The position numbers were made by a program, and so were the translations under genes. Below, piece by piece: positions 8,154-16,288 of a stretch of DNA of 64,000 bases (positions are counted from its first letter, which is position 1; every line of letters starts with the position of its first letter). Source of the stretch: Streptomyces diastatochromogenes (GTDB taxonomy: Bacteria > Actinomycetota > Actinomycetes > Streptomycetales > Streptomycetaceae). The notes below the pieces were generated by a model. That model had not been told where the DNA came from, did no database searches, and saw only the letters and a list, made by a program, of their open reading frames with translations. The stretch covers positions 124,001 to 188,000 of the forward strand of contig NZ_MCGQ01000031.1 in NCBI RefSeq assembly GCF_002242805.1, given 5' to 3'.

Positions 8154-9355
8154 AGGGCGCCCTCCTCGCGCAGGGCGCGCAGCTCGGCCGGGGCGAGGCC
8201 CAGCTCGGTGAGCACCGCCTCCGTGTCGGCGCCGTGCGGGCGGCCGGCCCAGCGGATCGCGCCGGGCGTCGCGGACAGCCGGAAGAGGACGTTCTGCATG
8301 CGCAGCGGGCCCAGCTCCGGGTCGGTGACGGTGGTGACCGTGTCCAGGGCCTGGTACTGGGGGTCCGCCAGGACGTCCCGGGCGTCCTGGACCGGGGCGA
8401 CCGCCGCATCAGCCTTCTCGAAGGCCGCGAGGACCTCGGCGCGGGTGCGGGCCGCGATCCAGGAGCCCACCGCCTCGTCCAGGACGTCGGCGTGCGCGGC
8501 CCGGTCCGTGCCCGTGGCGAACCACGGCTCCTCGATCAGCTCCGGGCGGCCCACCAGCCGCAGCACCCGCTCCGCCACCGACTGCGCGGAGGTGGAGACG
8601 GCGACCCAGCGGCCGTCGGCGGTGCGATAGGTGTTGCGCGGGGCGTTGTTCGCGGACCGGTTGCCGGTGCGTTCCTGGACGTAGCCGAGCTGGTCGTACC
8701 AGGTGGGCTGGGGGCCGAGGACGGCGAGGATCGGTTCGATGATTGCCATGTCCACGACCTGCCCCTCGCCGGTCCGGTCCCGCGCGGACAGGGCCGTCAG
8801 CACGGAGTACGCCGTGGCCAGACCGGCGACCGAGTCCGCGAGCCCGAACGGCGGGAGCGTCGGCGGTGCGTCCGGTTCGCCGGTGAGGGCCGCGAAGCCG
8901 CTCAGCGCCTCGGCGAGGGTGCCGAAGCCGGGCCGGTGCGCGTAGGGGCCGAACTGGCCGAAGGCCGTGACCCGGGCGAGGACCAGCCGCGGGTTGACGG
9001 CGGACAGCTCCGCCCAGCCCAGCTCCCACTTCTCCAGGGTGCCGGGGCGGAAGTTCTCGATCACCACGTCGGCGGTGGCGGCGAGCCGGAGCAGGGTCGC
9101 GCGGCCGCCGGGCTTGGACAGGTCGAGGGTGATGGTGCGCTTGTTGCGGCCGAGCACCTTCCACCACAGGCCGACCCCGTGCTTCGCCGGGCCGTGCCCA
9201 CGGGACGGGTCGGGCCGGTCCGGATGCTCCACTTTGATCACCTCGGCGCCGAAGTCGCCGAGCAGGGTGGCGGCCATGGGGCCGGCGAAGAGGGTGGCCA
9301 GGTCCAGGACGCGCAGGCCGGTGAGGGGCTGCGGGGTGTTCGCGGGGCTGCTCAT
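8150..9355 (-). CDS. CaiB/BaiF family III CoA-transferase
   Basis: A 401-residue family III CoA-transferase, which moves CoA between carboxylic acids via an aspartyl-CoA thioester. The N-terminal Rossmann-like motif VLDLATLFAGPMAATLLGDF (about residues 16-35) is followed by AEVIKVEHPDRPD and the NKRTITLDL segment. TGEGQVVDMAI near residue 200 is also typical. The gene overlaps the ribokinase gene upstream by ATGA and the CoA lyase gene downstream by GTGA, so it is an internal operon gene. The acid acceptor is unknown. Formyl-CoA, succinyl-CoA:citramalate and carnitine-type transferases are all possible. Confidence 0.88.
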   Translation of the reverse strand: MSSPANTPQPLTGLRVLDLATLFAGPMAATLLGDFGAEVIKVEHPDRPDPSRGHGPAKHGVGLWWKVLGRNKRTITLDLSKPGGRATLLRLAATADVVIENFRPGTLEKWELGWAELSAVNPRLVLARVTAFGQFGPYAHRPGFGTLAEALSGFAALTGEPDAPPTLPPFGLADSVAGLATAYSVLTALSARDRTGEGQVVDMAIIEPILAVLGPQPTWYDQLGYVQERTGNRSANNAPRNTYRTADGRWVAVSTSAQSVAERVLRLVGRPELIEEPWFATGTDRAAHADVLDEAVGSWIAARTRAEVLAAFEKADAAVAPVQDARDVLADPQYQALDTVTTVTDPELGPLRMQNVLFRLSATPGAIRWAGRPHGADTEAVLTELGLAPAELRALREEGAL

Positions 9356-10245
9356 GCCGTGAACTGCGCGTCGATCTCCGGGCGGTACGGCATCGACGTC
9401 GACGCCCCCTCCCGCTGCACGGACAGGGCCGCCGCCGCGGCCGCCCAGGACAGGGCCTCCCGCACCGGTTTCTCCTCGGCGAGGGCCACCGCGAGCGCGC
9501 CGACGAAGGTGTCGCCCGCCGCGGTGGAGTCCACGGCCTTCACCCGGGGCGCGGGCACCACCAGGGGTTCGGCGCCCCGGGCCAGATACAGGCTGCCGGT
9601 CGCGCCCAGGGTGACGACGACCTCCGGCACCACGTCGAGCAGGGCGGCGGCTGCCTCCCGCGGGTCGGTGCGGCCGGTGAGGGTGACGGCCTCGTACTCG
9701 TTGGGGACCAACAGGTCGGTCGCGGCGAGGAGTTCCGGCGGGAGCGGCTGGGCGGGGGCCGGGGTGAGGACCGTACGGACGCCGTGTCTGCGCGCCGCCT
9801 GCGCGCCCGCGACGACCGCGGCCAGCGGGATCTCCAGCTGGAGCAGCAGCGCGTCGACGGAGGCGAGCAAGCCCTCGTCGCCGGGTGCGAGATGGTCGAC
9901 GGTGCCGTTCGCGCCCGGGATGACGACGATGGAGTTGCCGCCCTCGTCGTCCACCACGATGTGCGCGGTGCCGGACGGGCCCTCGACCGTGCGCAGGAAG
10001 TCGGTGTCCACACCGGAGTGTTCGAGGGTGTCGCGCAGCCGCACGCCGAAGGCGTCGTTGCCGACCGCGCCGATCATCGTGACCGTGGCGCCGGCGCGGG
10101 CCGCGGCGATCGCCTGGTTGGCGCCCTTGCCGCCGGGGATCGTACGGAACTCCCGTCCCGTCACGGTCTCGCCGCGCTGCGGAGCCTTGGTGACGTAGGT
10201 GACGAGGTCCATGTTGGTGCTGCCGAGGACGGCGATGTGGGTCAT
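9352..10245 (-). CDS. rbsK: Ribokinase-like PfkB family sugar kinase
   Basis: A 297-residue PfkB-family kinase. N-terminal GSTNMDLVTYV and PGGKGANQAIAAARAG (near residue 40) are typical of ribokinases. The C-terminal DSTAAGDTFVGAL near 240 holds the catalytic Asp and anion hole (A-A-G-D instead of the more usual G-A-G-D). The ATG overlaps the stop of the upstream ADP-ribosylglycohydrolase-family gene, and its own stop overlaps the CoA-transferase start (ATGA both times). No ribose transporter is adjacent. The context suggests it may phosphorylate ribose or a riboside released by the neighbouring hydrolases, which is an inference. Confidence 0.88.
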   Translation of the reverse strand: MTHIAVLGSTNMDLVTYVTKAPQRGETVTGREFRTIPGGKGANQAIAAARAGATVTMIGAVGNDAFGVRLRDTLEHSGVDTDFLRTVEGPSGTAHIVVDDEGGNSIVVIPGANGTVDHLAPGDEGLLASVDALLLQLEIPLAAVVAGAQAARRHGVRTVLTPAPAQPLPPELLAATDLLVPNEYEAVTLTGRTDPREAAAALLDVVPEVVVTLGATGSLYLARGAEPLVVPAPRVKAVDSTAAGDTFVGALAVALAEEKPVREALSWAAAAAALSVQREGASTSMPYRPEIDAQFTA

Positions 10246-11603
10246 GGGCGGGTCGCCTCCAGGTGCGTGAGGTGGGCGAGGGTGTCGAAGCCGGTGCCGT
10301 CGAAGTCGGCGACGGTGGTGGCGAGCCGGTTCTTCAGCGGGGCCCGCCAGCGCTCGGGGAGCGCGCCCGGCGTGCCGGCGAGCAGACCGGCGATGCTGCC
10401 GGCGGTCGCTCCGGCCGAGTCGGTGTCCCAGCCGCCGGACACGGCACGGCAGACGGAGCCGGTGAAGTCGCCGTCCGCGTGGGTGAGCGCGGCGACGATC
10501 AGGGCGGTGTTGGGGACGGCGTGGACCCAGTGGTGGGTCGCGGAGTAGGTGGCGTGGAGTTCGTCCACGACATCGTCGAAGTCCTGGTGCCTCCTCGCCG
10601 ACCGGAGGGCGTGGTCGATCGCCCGTGCCAGGCGGGAGCGGGGTGGGACCACCGTGCGGCCGGTGTGCAGGCAGGCGTGGATGTCGTGGGTGCCGGTGGC
10701 CGCCGCGGCGAGGGTGGCGGCCGTGAACATCGCCGCGTAGACGCCGTTGGCGGTGTGGGTGAGGCGCGCGTCGCGATGGGCCTGTTCGGCGGCGGCCCCG
10801 GGGTCGCCGGGGTTGGTCCAGCCGTGCACGTCGGCACGGATCAGGGCGCCGATCCATTCGCGGAACGGGTTGCGGTGGCGGGCGGTGTGCGGGGGTTCGA
10901 TGCCGGTGAGGAGGTTGCGGAAGGCGATGCGTTCGGCGGTGAAGGTGCGGCCGGGCGGGAGTTCGTCGAGCCAGAGCTGTGCCACGTCGGTGGTGGTGAA
11001 GGCCCTTCCGTGGCGCCCCAGCAGGAGCAGGTTGAGGAGGGGGTAGTTGAGGTCGTCGTCCTCGGGCATGCCGTCGATGTTCTCGGCGAGGGAGGTGGTG
11101 GCCGAGCGGCGGTTCCAGGGGTACTGGGCGAGGAGGTCCCCGGGGACGCCCCTTGCCGTGAAGTACGTGGTCAGGGGCCAGTTCCCGGTTGCCTTGGCGA
11201 GGGCGCGGATGCCGTCGAGGGGGAGTTTCTCGACGGGTTTGCCGAGGAGGCAGCCGATGGCTCTGCCGAGCCAGGACGCTTCGAGGGTGAGGGGGGTGGG
11301 GGCGGGGGCACTCACCTGCGGGGGCCAGTCCGGGCACAGGGCCTTGATCTTCGCCAGGTCCGTCGGCTCGTCCTCCGCCAACTTGCTCGGCAGGTCGGCC
11401 AGTTCGTCCAGCAGGTCTTCGGCGAGGAGGCGTAGGTAGCGGGACGCGCGGTTCGGGGAGGCTCCCGCTCGCTCCGGAGGCTCCAGGCCTCCCGCCGCGC
11501 GCCATCGCGCCTCGATCCTCGACGGTTCCCGGCCGTCCAGGCGGGCCTGGTGCAGCTCGTGGCCCAGCAGGTCCTCCGGCTGGACCCAGGTCAGGCGGAG
11601 CAT
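10242..11603 (-). CDS. ADP-ribosylglycohydrolase family protein (paralogue 1)
   Basis: A 453-residue member of the ADP-ribosylglycohydrolase/DraG fold. A divergent N-terminal region of about 120 residues precedes the catalytic fold, which begins at GRAIGCLLGKPVEKL, where GK replaces the usual GD-A-x-G. Metal-site motifs EDDDLNYP (near 190) and GGWDTDSAGATAGS (near 402) are both retained, so a binuclear Mg/Mn centre is possible. ATG 11603 is preferred because the longer frame upstream overlaps the previous gene. There is a 13-bp overlap with the upstream paralogue and an ATGA overlap with ribokinase. The real substrate could be an ADP-ribosylated protein or a small riboside. Confidence 0.85.
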   Translation of the reverse strand: MLRLTWVQPEDLLGHELHQARLDGREPSRIEARWRAAGGLEPPERAGASPNRASRYLRLLAEDLLDELADLPSKLAEDEPTDLAKIKALCPDWPPQVSAPAPTPLTLEASWLGRAIGCLLGKPVEKLPLDGIRALAKATGNWPLTTYFTARGVPGDLLAQYPWNRRSATTSLAENIDGMPEDDDLNYPLLNLLLLGRHGRAFTTTDVAQLWLDELPPGRTFTAERIAFRNLLTGIEPPHTARHRNPFREWIGALIRADVHGWTNPGDPGAAAEQAHRDARLTHTANGVYAAMFTAATLAAAATGTHDIHACLHTGRTVVPPRSRLARAIDHALRSARRHQDFDDVVDELHATYSATHHWVHAVPNTALIVAALTHADGDFTGSVCRAVSGGWDTDSAGATAGSIAGLLAGTPGALPERWRAPLKNRLATTVADFDGTGFDTLAHLTHLEATRP

Positions 11604-12766
11604 GGCGTGCCTCCGAGCGACGCGAAGGCCTGCTCGTGTGCGCGTCGGCGGTGTACGTCCTGTGCGAAGACCTCGCGGGTGACCGCGGCCAGGGTGCGGG
11701 CCGGCTCCCACAGGTCCAGGCGGCTCGCCTCCGCCACCGTCTTCGCCCAGTCCTCGGGCACGGGGGAGCCCAGGGCGCCCGCGAGCGCGCCGGCCATCGT
11801 GGCGATCGAGTCGCAGTCGCGGCCGTAGTTGACCGCGCCCAGGACCGCCTGGCGGTAGTCGCCGCCGGAGACCAGCAACATGGCGAGGGCGACGGGCAGT
11901 TCCTCGATGGAGTGCAGCCGGGAGGGGCGGCGGGCGCCGAGGGAGGGGGCGCGGTAGTCGGGGCCGACCGTGTCGTACGGGGACACCGCCTGCCGGAGCG
12001 GGACCAGGGCCGACTCGAAGTCGCCGTGTTCGCACGCCACTTCGCAGACCTTCTCGATCGCCGCGCGCGTGCCGTCCTTCGCCAGGGACAGGCAGGCGGT
12101 CACCACCGAGTCCGGGGTCGCGCCCGGTGCGGTGGCGGCGGCGACCGCCGCGGCGAGGACTCCGGCGGCCTCACGGCCGTACGACGACTGGTGCGCACCC
12201 GCGATGTCCAGCGCCTCGGCGTACGCCCCGGCCGGGTTGGCCGCGTTGACCAGGCCGACGGGGGCCATGTACATCGCCGCACCGCAGTTGACGATGTTGC
12301 CGACGCCCGCTTCCCGGGGGTCGACATGGCCGTAGGCCAGCCGTGCCACGAGCCACTTCTCGGCGAGGAAGAGGCGCTGCAGCGGCAGGGCCTCGGCCTC
12401 CAGCTCGGGGATCCAGCGCGGGTTGGTCATCAGGTCCGGGACCAGGTGGTCGGCGACGGCGTACGCGTCGAGGTGGTCACGGACGCGGGCGTAGACCCGG
12501 ACCAGCGCGTGGGTCATCAGGGTGTCGTCGGTGACGTGGCCGTCGCCCTTGTGGTACGGGGCGATGGGGCGGGCCGTGCGCCAGGCGTCGCCGTGCCAGG
12601 GGCCGACGACGCCGTGCACCCGGCCGCCGTGCCGCTCGGTGATCTGGTCGGGGGAGTAGCCCTCGACGGGGCCGCCGAGCGCGTCGCCGACGGCGGCTCC
12701 GACCAGGGCTCCGGTGATCCGTTCGTCCAGATTGGACCCACGGCTTTCTTCTCCTATGGGCGTCAT
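11591..12766 (-). CDS. ADP-ribosylglycohydrolase family protein (paralogue 2)
   Basis: A 391-residue ADP-ribosylglycohydrolase-fold protein with a full set of family motifs: GAAVGDALGGP near residue 25, VTDDTLMTH near 67, and GRDCDSIATMAGA near 325. These supply the acidic metal ligands, so it is probably an active hydrolase. Two starts are possible. ATG 12766 lies 12 bases after AGGAGG. ATG 12778 forms an ATGA overlap with the upstream gene but directly abuts the AGGAGG. I chose 12766 but the choice is open. It lies inside the run of four paralogues. Confidence 0.87.
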   Translation of the reverse strand: MTPIGEESRGSNLDERITGALVGAAVGDALGGPVEGYSPDQITERHGGRVHGVVGPWHGDAWRTARPIAPYHKGDGHVTDDTLMTHALVRVYARVRDHLDAYAVADHLVPDLMTNPRWIPELEAEALPLQRLFLAEKWLVARLAYGHVDPREAGVGNIVNCGAAMYMAPVGLVNAANPAGAYAEALDIAGAHQSSYGREAAGVLAAAVAAATAPGATPDSVVTACLSLAKDGTRAAIEKVCEVACEHGDFESALVPLRQAVSPYDTVGPDYRAPSLGARRPSRLHSIEELPVALAMLLVSGGDYRQAVLGAVNYGRDCDSIATMAGALAGALGSPVPEDWAKTVAEASRLDLWEPARTLAAVTREVFAQDVHRRRAHEQAFASLGGTPCSA

Positions 12767-12774
12767 GCCCCGAA

Positions 12775-13890
12775 TCATCCTCCTGGTCGGGCCCGTTGTG
12801 CGGCTTCCAGGAGTCCGGCGAGTTCCACCAGGTCGGTGCCGGTGAGGCGGGGCAGGGCGCAGCCGGACAGCGTGCGGCAGGCGTCCCGCCAGCTCGCCGG
12901 GACGGCTGCGCCGCCGCCCAGGGCGCCGGTGAGCGCGCCCGCGAGGGCGGGGGCGGAGTCGGCGACCCGGGACAGACAGGCGGCGGCGGGGACGGCCTCG
13001 GCGAGCCGGCCCCGGGCGGCCGTGGCGAGGGCCAGGGCCACGGGGACGGTCTCGGCGGCGGCGATGCCGTAGCTGTAGACGTGGTCGACGATCTGGTGTT
13101 CCAGGAGGGGGACCAGGGCGAACGCCGACTCGCTGTCCTCGGCCAGGGCGAGGGCGTGGCGGGTGTTGCGGCCGATCTCCGTCGCCGCGGGGAGTTCGGC
13201 GACCGCGGCCGCCACGCAGGTGTCCGGGTCCGTACCGGTGAGGGCGAGTGCGAGGGCCGCCGCCATCGCGCGGGCGCCGTGCACGCCGTCGCCGTCCTGG
13301 GTGTAGCGGGCGTCGAACTCGGCGAGATCGGCGGCGCGTTGGGGGTCGCCCGGGTGGGCCACCGCGAGGACGCAGGCGCGGACGCAGGCGGCGTCGTCGA
13401 AGTAGTGCGGGTTGTCGTGGCCGGTGGCGGGCGGGCGCAGGCCGGCGGCGAGGTTGCCGAGGCCGGCGCGGACGGAGATGCGGGCGCGCAGGGGCAGTAC
13501 GGCGGACTCGATCTCGGGGGCGCGGTCCGCTGCCGCGGCGACTTCGGAGGCTACGGCGGTCCAGGTGAGGTCGATGGCGGCGCGCATACGGCGTTCCCGG
13601 CTGAGGTCGCCGAGTACGTCGTCGTCGCCGGCCCGCAGAACCGCTTCCGCGGCGAACGCGGCCCACTCGGCGTCATCGGAGGGGCCTAGGCGGAGCGGTT
13701 CCGGGGGCTGGTTGAGCGCGATCGGTACGGGGAGGGTGGTGGTGGCGTTCTGCTCGGCGAAGGTGTCCAGTTCGCGGGTCAGGCGGCGGGTCCACTCGGG
13801 CATCCTGGCGGCGCGGTGCCGGGCGGCGGGCCAGCCGGCGGCGTCGCCTGCGGCCAGGCCCAGCAGGAGTCCTTCGATACGGCGCGTCAT
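12775..13890 (-). CDS. ADP-ribosylglycohydrolase family protein, degenerate metal site (paralogue 3)
   Basis: A 371-residue paralogue with the N-terminal IEGLLLGLAAGDAAGWP motif, but the acidic motifs are eroded. There is no T-D-D-T segment after the first helix. The C-terminal position that reads R-D-x-D-[ST] in its neighbours reads SRVADSAPALAGALTG here. Loss of these ligands suggests it is catalytically dead, a regulatory or binding partner, or has a changed substrate. It shares ATGA with the upstream gene and overlaps the alternative start of the downstream gene, so all should be co-translated. Confidence 0.8.
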   Translation of the reverse strand: MTRRIEGLLLGLAAGDAAGWPAARHRAARMPEWTRRLTRELDTFAEQNATTTLPVPIALNQPPEPLRLGPSDDAEWAAFAAEAVLRAGDDDVLGDLSRERRMRAAIDLTWTAVASEVAAAADRAPEIESAVLPLRARISVRAGLGNLAAGLRPPATGHDNPHYFDDAACVRACVLAVAHPGDPQRAADLAEFDARYTQDGDGVHGARAMAAALALALTGTDPDTCVAAAVAELPAATEIGRNTRHALALAEDSESAFALVPLLEHQIVDHVYSYGIAAAETVPVALALATAARGRLAEAVPAAACLSRVADSAPALAGALTGALGGGAAVPASWRDACRTLSGCALPRLTGTDLVELAGLLEAAQRARPGG

Positions 13891-15305
13891 GACACCGGCT
13901 CGCTGTCCTGCTGCCCGGAGTTACCCGCACCGACCAGGGGGCTCCGCCCCCTGGACCCCCGGACCTTCGCCCACCCACCACCCGACTCGGTTGGCTGACA
14001 TGTGGCTGGGCGGGGTGTGGGGGGTTCGGTCGGGTGAGGAGTGGTTGGGCGGGGTGTGGAGGGTTCGGTCGGGTGAGGAGTGGTTGGGCGGGGTGTGGAG
14101 GGTTCGGTCGGGTGAGGAGTGGCCGGGCGGGGTGTGGAGGGTTCGGTCGGGTGAGGAGTGGCCGGGAAGGGTGTGGAGGGTTCGGTCGGCCGAGAAGTGG
14201 CCGGGCGGGGTGTGGGGGGCTCCGTCGGCTGTGAAGTGGTCGGGCCGAGCCACCGTGCGTCCTCCGGTAGAAAGTCCGGCCGTACCACCCCCGCCCCCCA
14301 CTTCCCGCCTTCCTCCGGCACCAGTAGCTCTGCCACGTCCAGGATGTGGTGGCCGGCCATGGAGGGCAGGCAGCGGCCGCGGGCCGGGCCGATGGCCGAG
14401 GCCCAGTCCGGGGGGATCGCCGAGATGCCCTGGGTCGCGCCCGACAGGGCGCCGGCCACCGCCGCTGTCGTGTCCGCGTCGCGGCCCATGTTGACCGCCG
14501 TGAGGACCGCCTCCCGGAAGTCGCCGTCGGCCGCCGCGTACGCGCCGAAGGCGAGGGCGACGGCCTCGGGGGCCAGGTCGGTCCAGGGGTAACCGCCGAT
14601 GACCACCGCGGAGCGGACCGCGCGTTCGCCGCGGTGGGCCACGGTCACCGCGCGCCGCAGCGAGCGGGCCGTCCAGGAGTCCTCCGGCACGACGGCGAGC
14701 GCCGAGGCGATCACCACGGCGGGCGAGGCGCCCGCCATCGCCGCCGCCACTCCCGCCGCGACCGCCTGGCCGCCGTAGATGCCCTCGCCCTCATGGCTGA
14801 CCAGGCCGTCGATCGCCACCAGGCGGGCCGCTTCGGCGGGTCGGCCCGCCGCGAAGACGCCGAAGGGTGCCGCCCGCATCGCCAGCCCGTCGCTCCAGGC
14901 GTGCCGGTGCTGGGCGGAGATGGGGGCCGCGAGGCCACGGCGGAGGTTCTCCAGCGTGCCCCGCTCGCTGAAGCCCGCGCCGCGGAAGGGGCCCTCGGCC
15001 CGGTCGGCGATCCACTCGTGCCAGGCGGCCTCGACATGGGCGGGGGTGAGTGCCGAGCCGTGCCGGGCCAGCAGCAGGCCCGAGAAGATCGCGTACTCGG
15101 TGTCGTCGGTGCCGGACGGCGTCTCGGTGACGTACCCCGTGATGCGGCCCCAGCGGGCGCGGATCTCGGAGGGCTTCAGGTTCTCCGCGGGCGCTCCGAG
15201 TGCGTCTCCGACGGCCAGGCCGAGCAGGGCGCCGCGGGCCCGTTCGCGGAGTCCGGCAGCGTCTCCGGGCGCCGCGGCCGGGGGAGTGCAGGCGATCGAT
15301 GCCAT
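13887..15305 (-). CDS. ADP-ribosylglycohydrolase family protein with C-terminal 13-residue repeats (paralogue 4)
   Basis: This is the first gene of the operon, 472 residues from ATG 15305, which follows GGAGAGG. The catalytic part has ARGALLGLAVGDALGAP near residue 25, GTDDTEYA near 68 and NMGRDADTTAAVAGA near 282, so the binuclear metal site looks intact. After about residue 350 the protein turns into six or more copies of a 13-residue repeat (P-T-E-P-S-T-P-R-P-x-T-P-H), encoded by a 39-bp tandem DNA repeat. A Gly/Arg-rich end follows, whose DNA resembles intergenic repeat. The tail may be a recent extension. Confidence 0.85.
   Translation of the reverse strand: MASIACTPPAAAPGDAAGLRERARGALLGLAVGDALGAPAENLKPSEIRARWGRITGYVTETPSGTDDTEYAIFSGLLLARHGSALTPAHVEAAWHEWIADRAEGPFRGAGFSERGTLENLRRGLAAPISAQHRHAWSDGLAMRAAPFGVFAAGRPAEAARLVAIDGLVSHEGEGIYGGQAVAAGVAAAMAGASPAVVIASALAVVPEDSWTARSLRRAVTVAHRGERAVRSAVVIGGYPWTDLAPEAVALAFGAYAAADGDFREAVLTAVNMGRDADTTAAVAGALSGATQGISAIPPDWASAIGPARGRCLPSMAGHHILDVAELLVPEEGGKWGAGVVRPDFLPEDARWLGPTTSQPTEPPTPRPATSRPTEPSTPFPATPHPTEPSTPRPATPHPTEPSTPRPTTPHPTEPSTPRPTTPHPTEPPTPRPATCQPTESGGGWAKVRGSRGRSPLVGAGNSGQQDSEPVS
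13995..14250. repeat. 39-bp tandem repeat, about 6.5 copies, inside paralogue 4
   Basis: Units begin at 13995, 14034, 14073, 14112, 14151 and 14190, with a partial copy from 14229. The consensus on the plus strand opens with GTGAGGAGTGG and ends with GGGTTCGGTCGG. Inner copies differ by only a few bases, so the array is recent or homogenised. Because 39 is a multiple of three, copy-number change keeps the frame. Confidence 0.9.
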
Positions 15306-15439
15306 GGGCGGCCTCTCCTTCGCGGGACCTTTGCGGATGTCTCCCACGGGAGGGGTGCGGGTGAGCCTCGGCGGCCGCCGTGTCACCCGGTCGGCATCTG
15401 AGCAGTCATGATCACGGATGAGCGTTCGGCGGTAAAACC

Positions 15440-15458
15440 GCAGGTTAGCCGAGCCTTT
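15440..15458 (+). promoter_or_regulatory. Second, weaker DtxR/DmdR-type iron box
   Basis: The stretch AGGTTAGCCGAGCCT aligns with 12 of 19 positions of the DtxR/IdeR/DmdR consensus TTAGGTTAGGCTAACCTAA. It lies between the divergent hydrolase operon and the VIT transporter gene, about 100 bases upstream of the latter. Confidence 0.35.
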
Positions 15459-15525
15459 CCTTGCTGGCGGCGATGAAATTATCGGCGTAGGTTCGGGGTT
15501 GTCGAAAAGTAGAACTCATCCAAAG

Positions 15526-15544
15526 TTAGCTTTGGCTAATCTTC
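15526..15544 (+). promoter_or_regulatory. DtxR/DmdR-type iron box upstream of the VIT transporter
   Basis: TTAGCTTTGGCTAATCTTC matches 14 of 19 positions of the iron-box consensus TTAGGTTAGGCTAACCTAA. It ends 12 bases before the transporter ATG, so a bound regulator would overlap the ribosome-binding or transcription start region. Given the predicted iron/manganese cargo, control by DmdR1 is plausible. Confidence 0.55.
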
Positions 15545-15556
15545 CTGGGGGACCGC

Positions 15557-16288
15557 ATGGCCATCATCGAAACCGAGGCGGCGCTGCACGAGGCGCACCG
15601 TGACAACCACACGCACCGGGATGTGAACGGCGGTTGGCTGCGTCCCGCCGTCTTCGGCGCCATGGACGGCCTGGTCTCCAACCTCGCCCTGATGACCGGC
15701 GTGGCCGGCGGTTCCGTCAGCCATCAGACGATCGTCATCACCGGGCTCGCCGGCCTCGCCGCCGGCGCCTTCTCCATGGCGGCCGGCGAGTACACCTCCG
15801 TCGCCTCGCAGCGCGAACTCGTCGAGGCCGAACTCGACGTCGAGCGGCGGGAACTGCGCAAGCACCCGCAGGACGAGGAGGACGAGCTGGCGGCGCTCTA
15901 CGTGGCCCGCGGAGTCGAGCCGGAGCTGGCCCGTGAGGTCGCCCGGCAGCTGTCCGAGGATCCCGAGCAGGCACTGGAGATCCACGCCCGCGAGGAGCTG
16001 GGCATCGACCCCGGCGATCTGCCGTCGCCGCTGGTCGCGGCCGTGTCGTCGTTCGGGTCCTTCGCGCTTGGCGCGCTGCTGCCCGTCCTGCCGTTCCTGC
16101 TGGGCGCGACCGCCCTCTGGCCGGCCGTGCTCCTCGCGCTCGCCGGGCTCTTCGGCTGCGGTGCCGTGGTGGCCAAGGTGACCGCGCGGAGCTGGTGGTA
16201 CAGCGGCCTCAGGCAGCTCGCGCTGGGCGGTGCGGCGGCCGGTGTGACGTACGCCCTGGGCAGCCTGTTCGGAACGGCCGTAGGATAG
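15557..16288 (+). CDS. VIT1/CCC1-family Fe2+/Mn2+ transporter
   Basis: A 243-residue membrane protein of the vacuolar iron transporter family, which moves Fe2+ or Mn2+ out of the cytoplasm, probably by H+ antiport. The first membrane segments carry the family signatures FGAMDGLVSNLALMTGVAGG (about residues 33-52) and GAFSMAAGEYTSVASQREL (about 75-93). A charged cytoplasmic metal-binding helical domain follows, rich in Glu (about 93-155), with ARGVEPELAREVA. Three C-terminal membrane segments complete the usual five. The iron box just upstream fits a metal-homeostasis role. Confidence 0.92.
   Translation: MAIIETEAALHEAHRDNHTHRDVNGGWLRPAVFGAMDGLVSNLALMTGVAGGSVSHQTIVITGLAGLAAGAFSMAAGEYTSVASQRELVEAELDVERRELRKHPQDEEDELAALYVARGVEPELAREVARQLSEDPEQALEIHAREELGIDPGDLPSPLVAAVSSFGSFALGALLPVLPFLLGATALWPAVLLALAGLFGCGAVVAKVTARSWWYSGLRQLALGGAAAGVTYALGSLFGTAVG

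Noticed and set aside
13995..14250. The 39-bp direct repeats as a CRISPR array
   Set aside because: Repeats are contiguous with no variable spacers, lie in a coding frame, and no cas gene is present.
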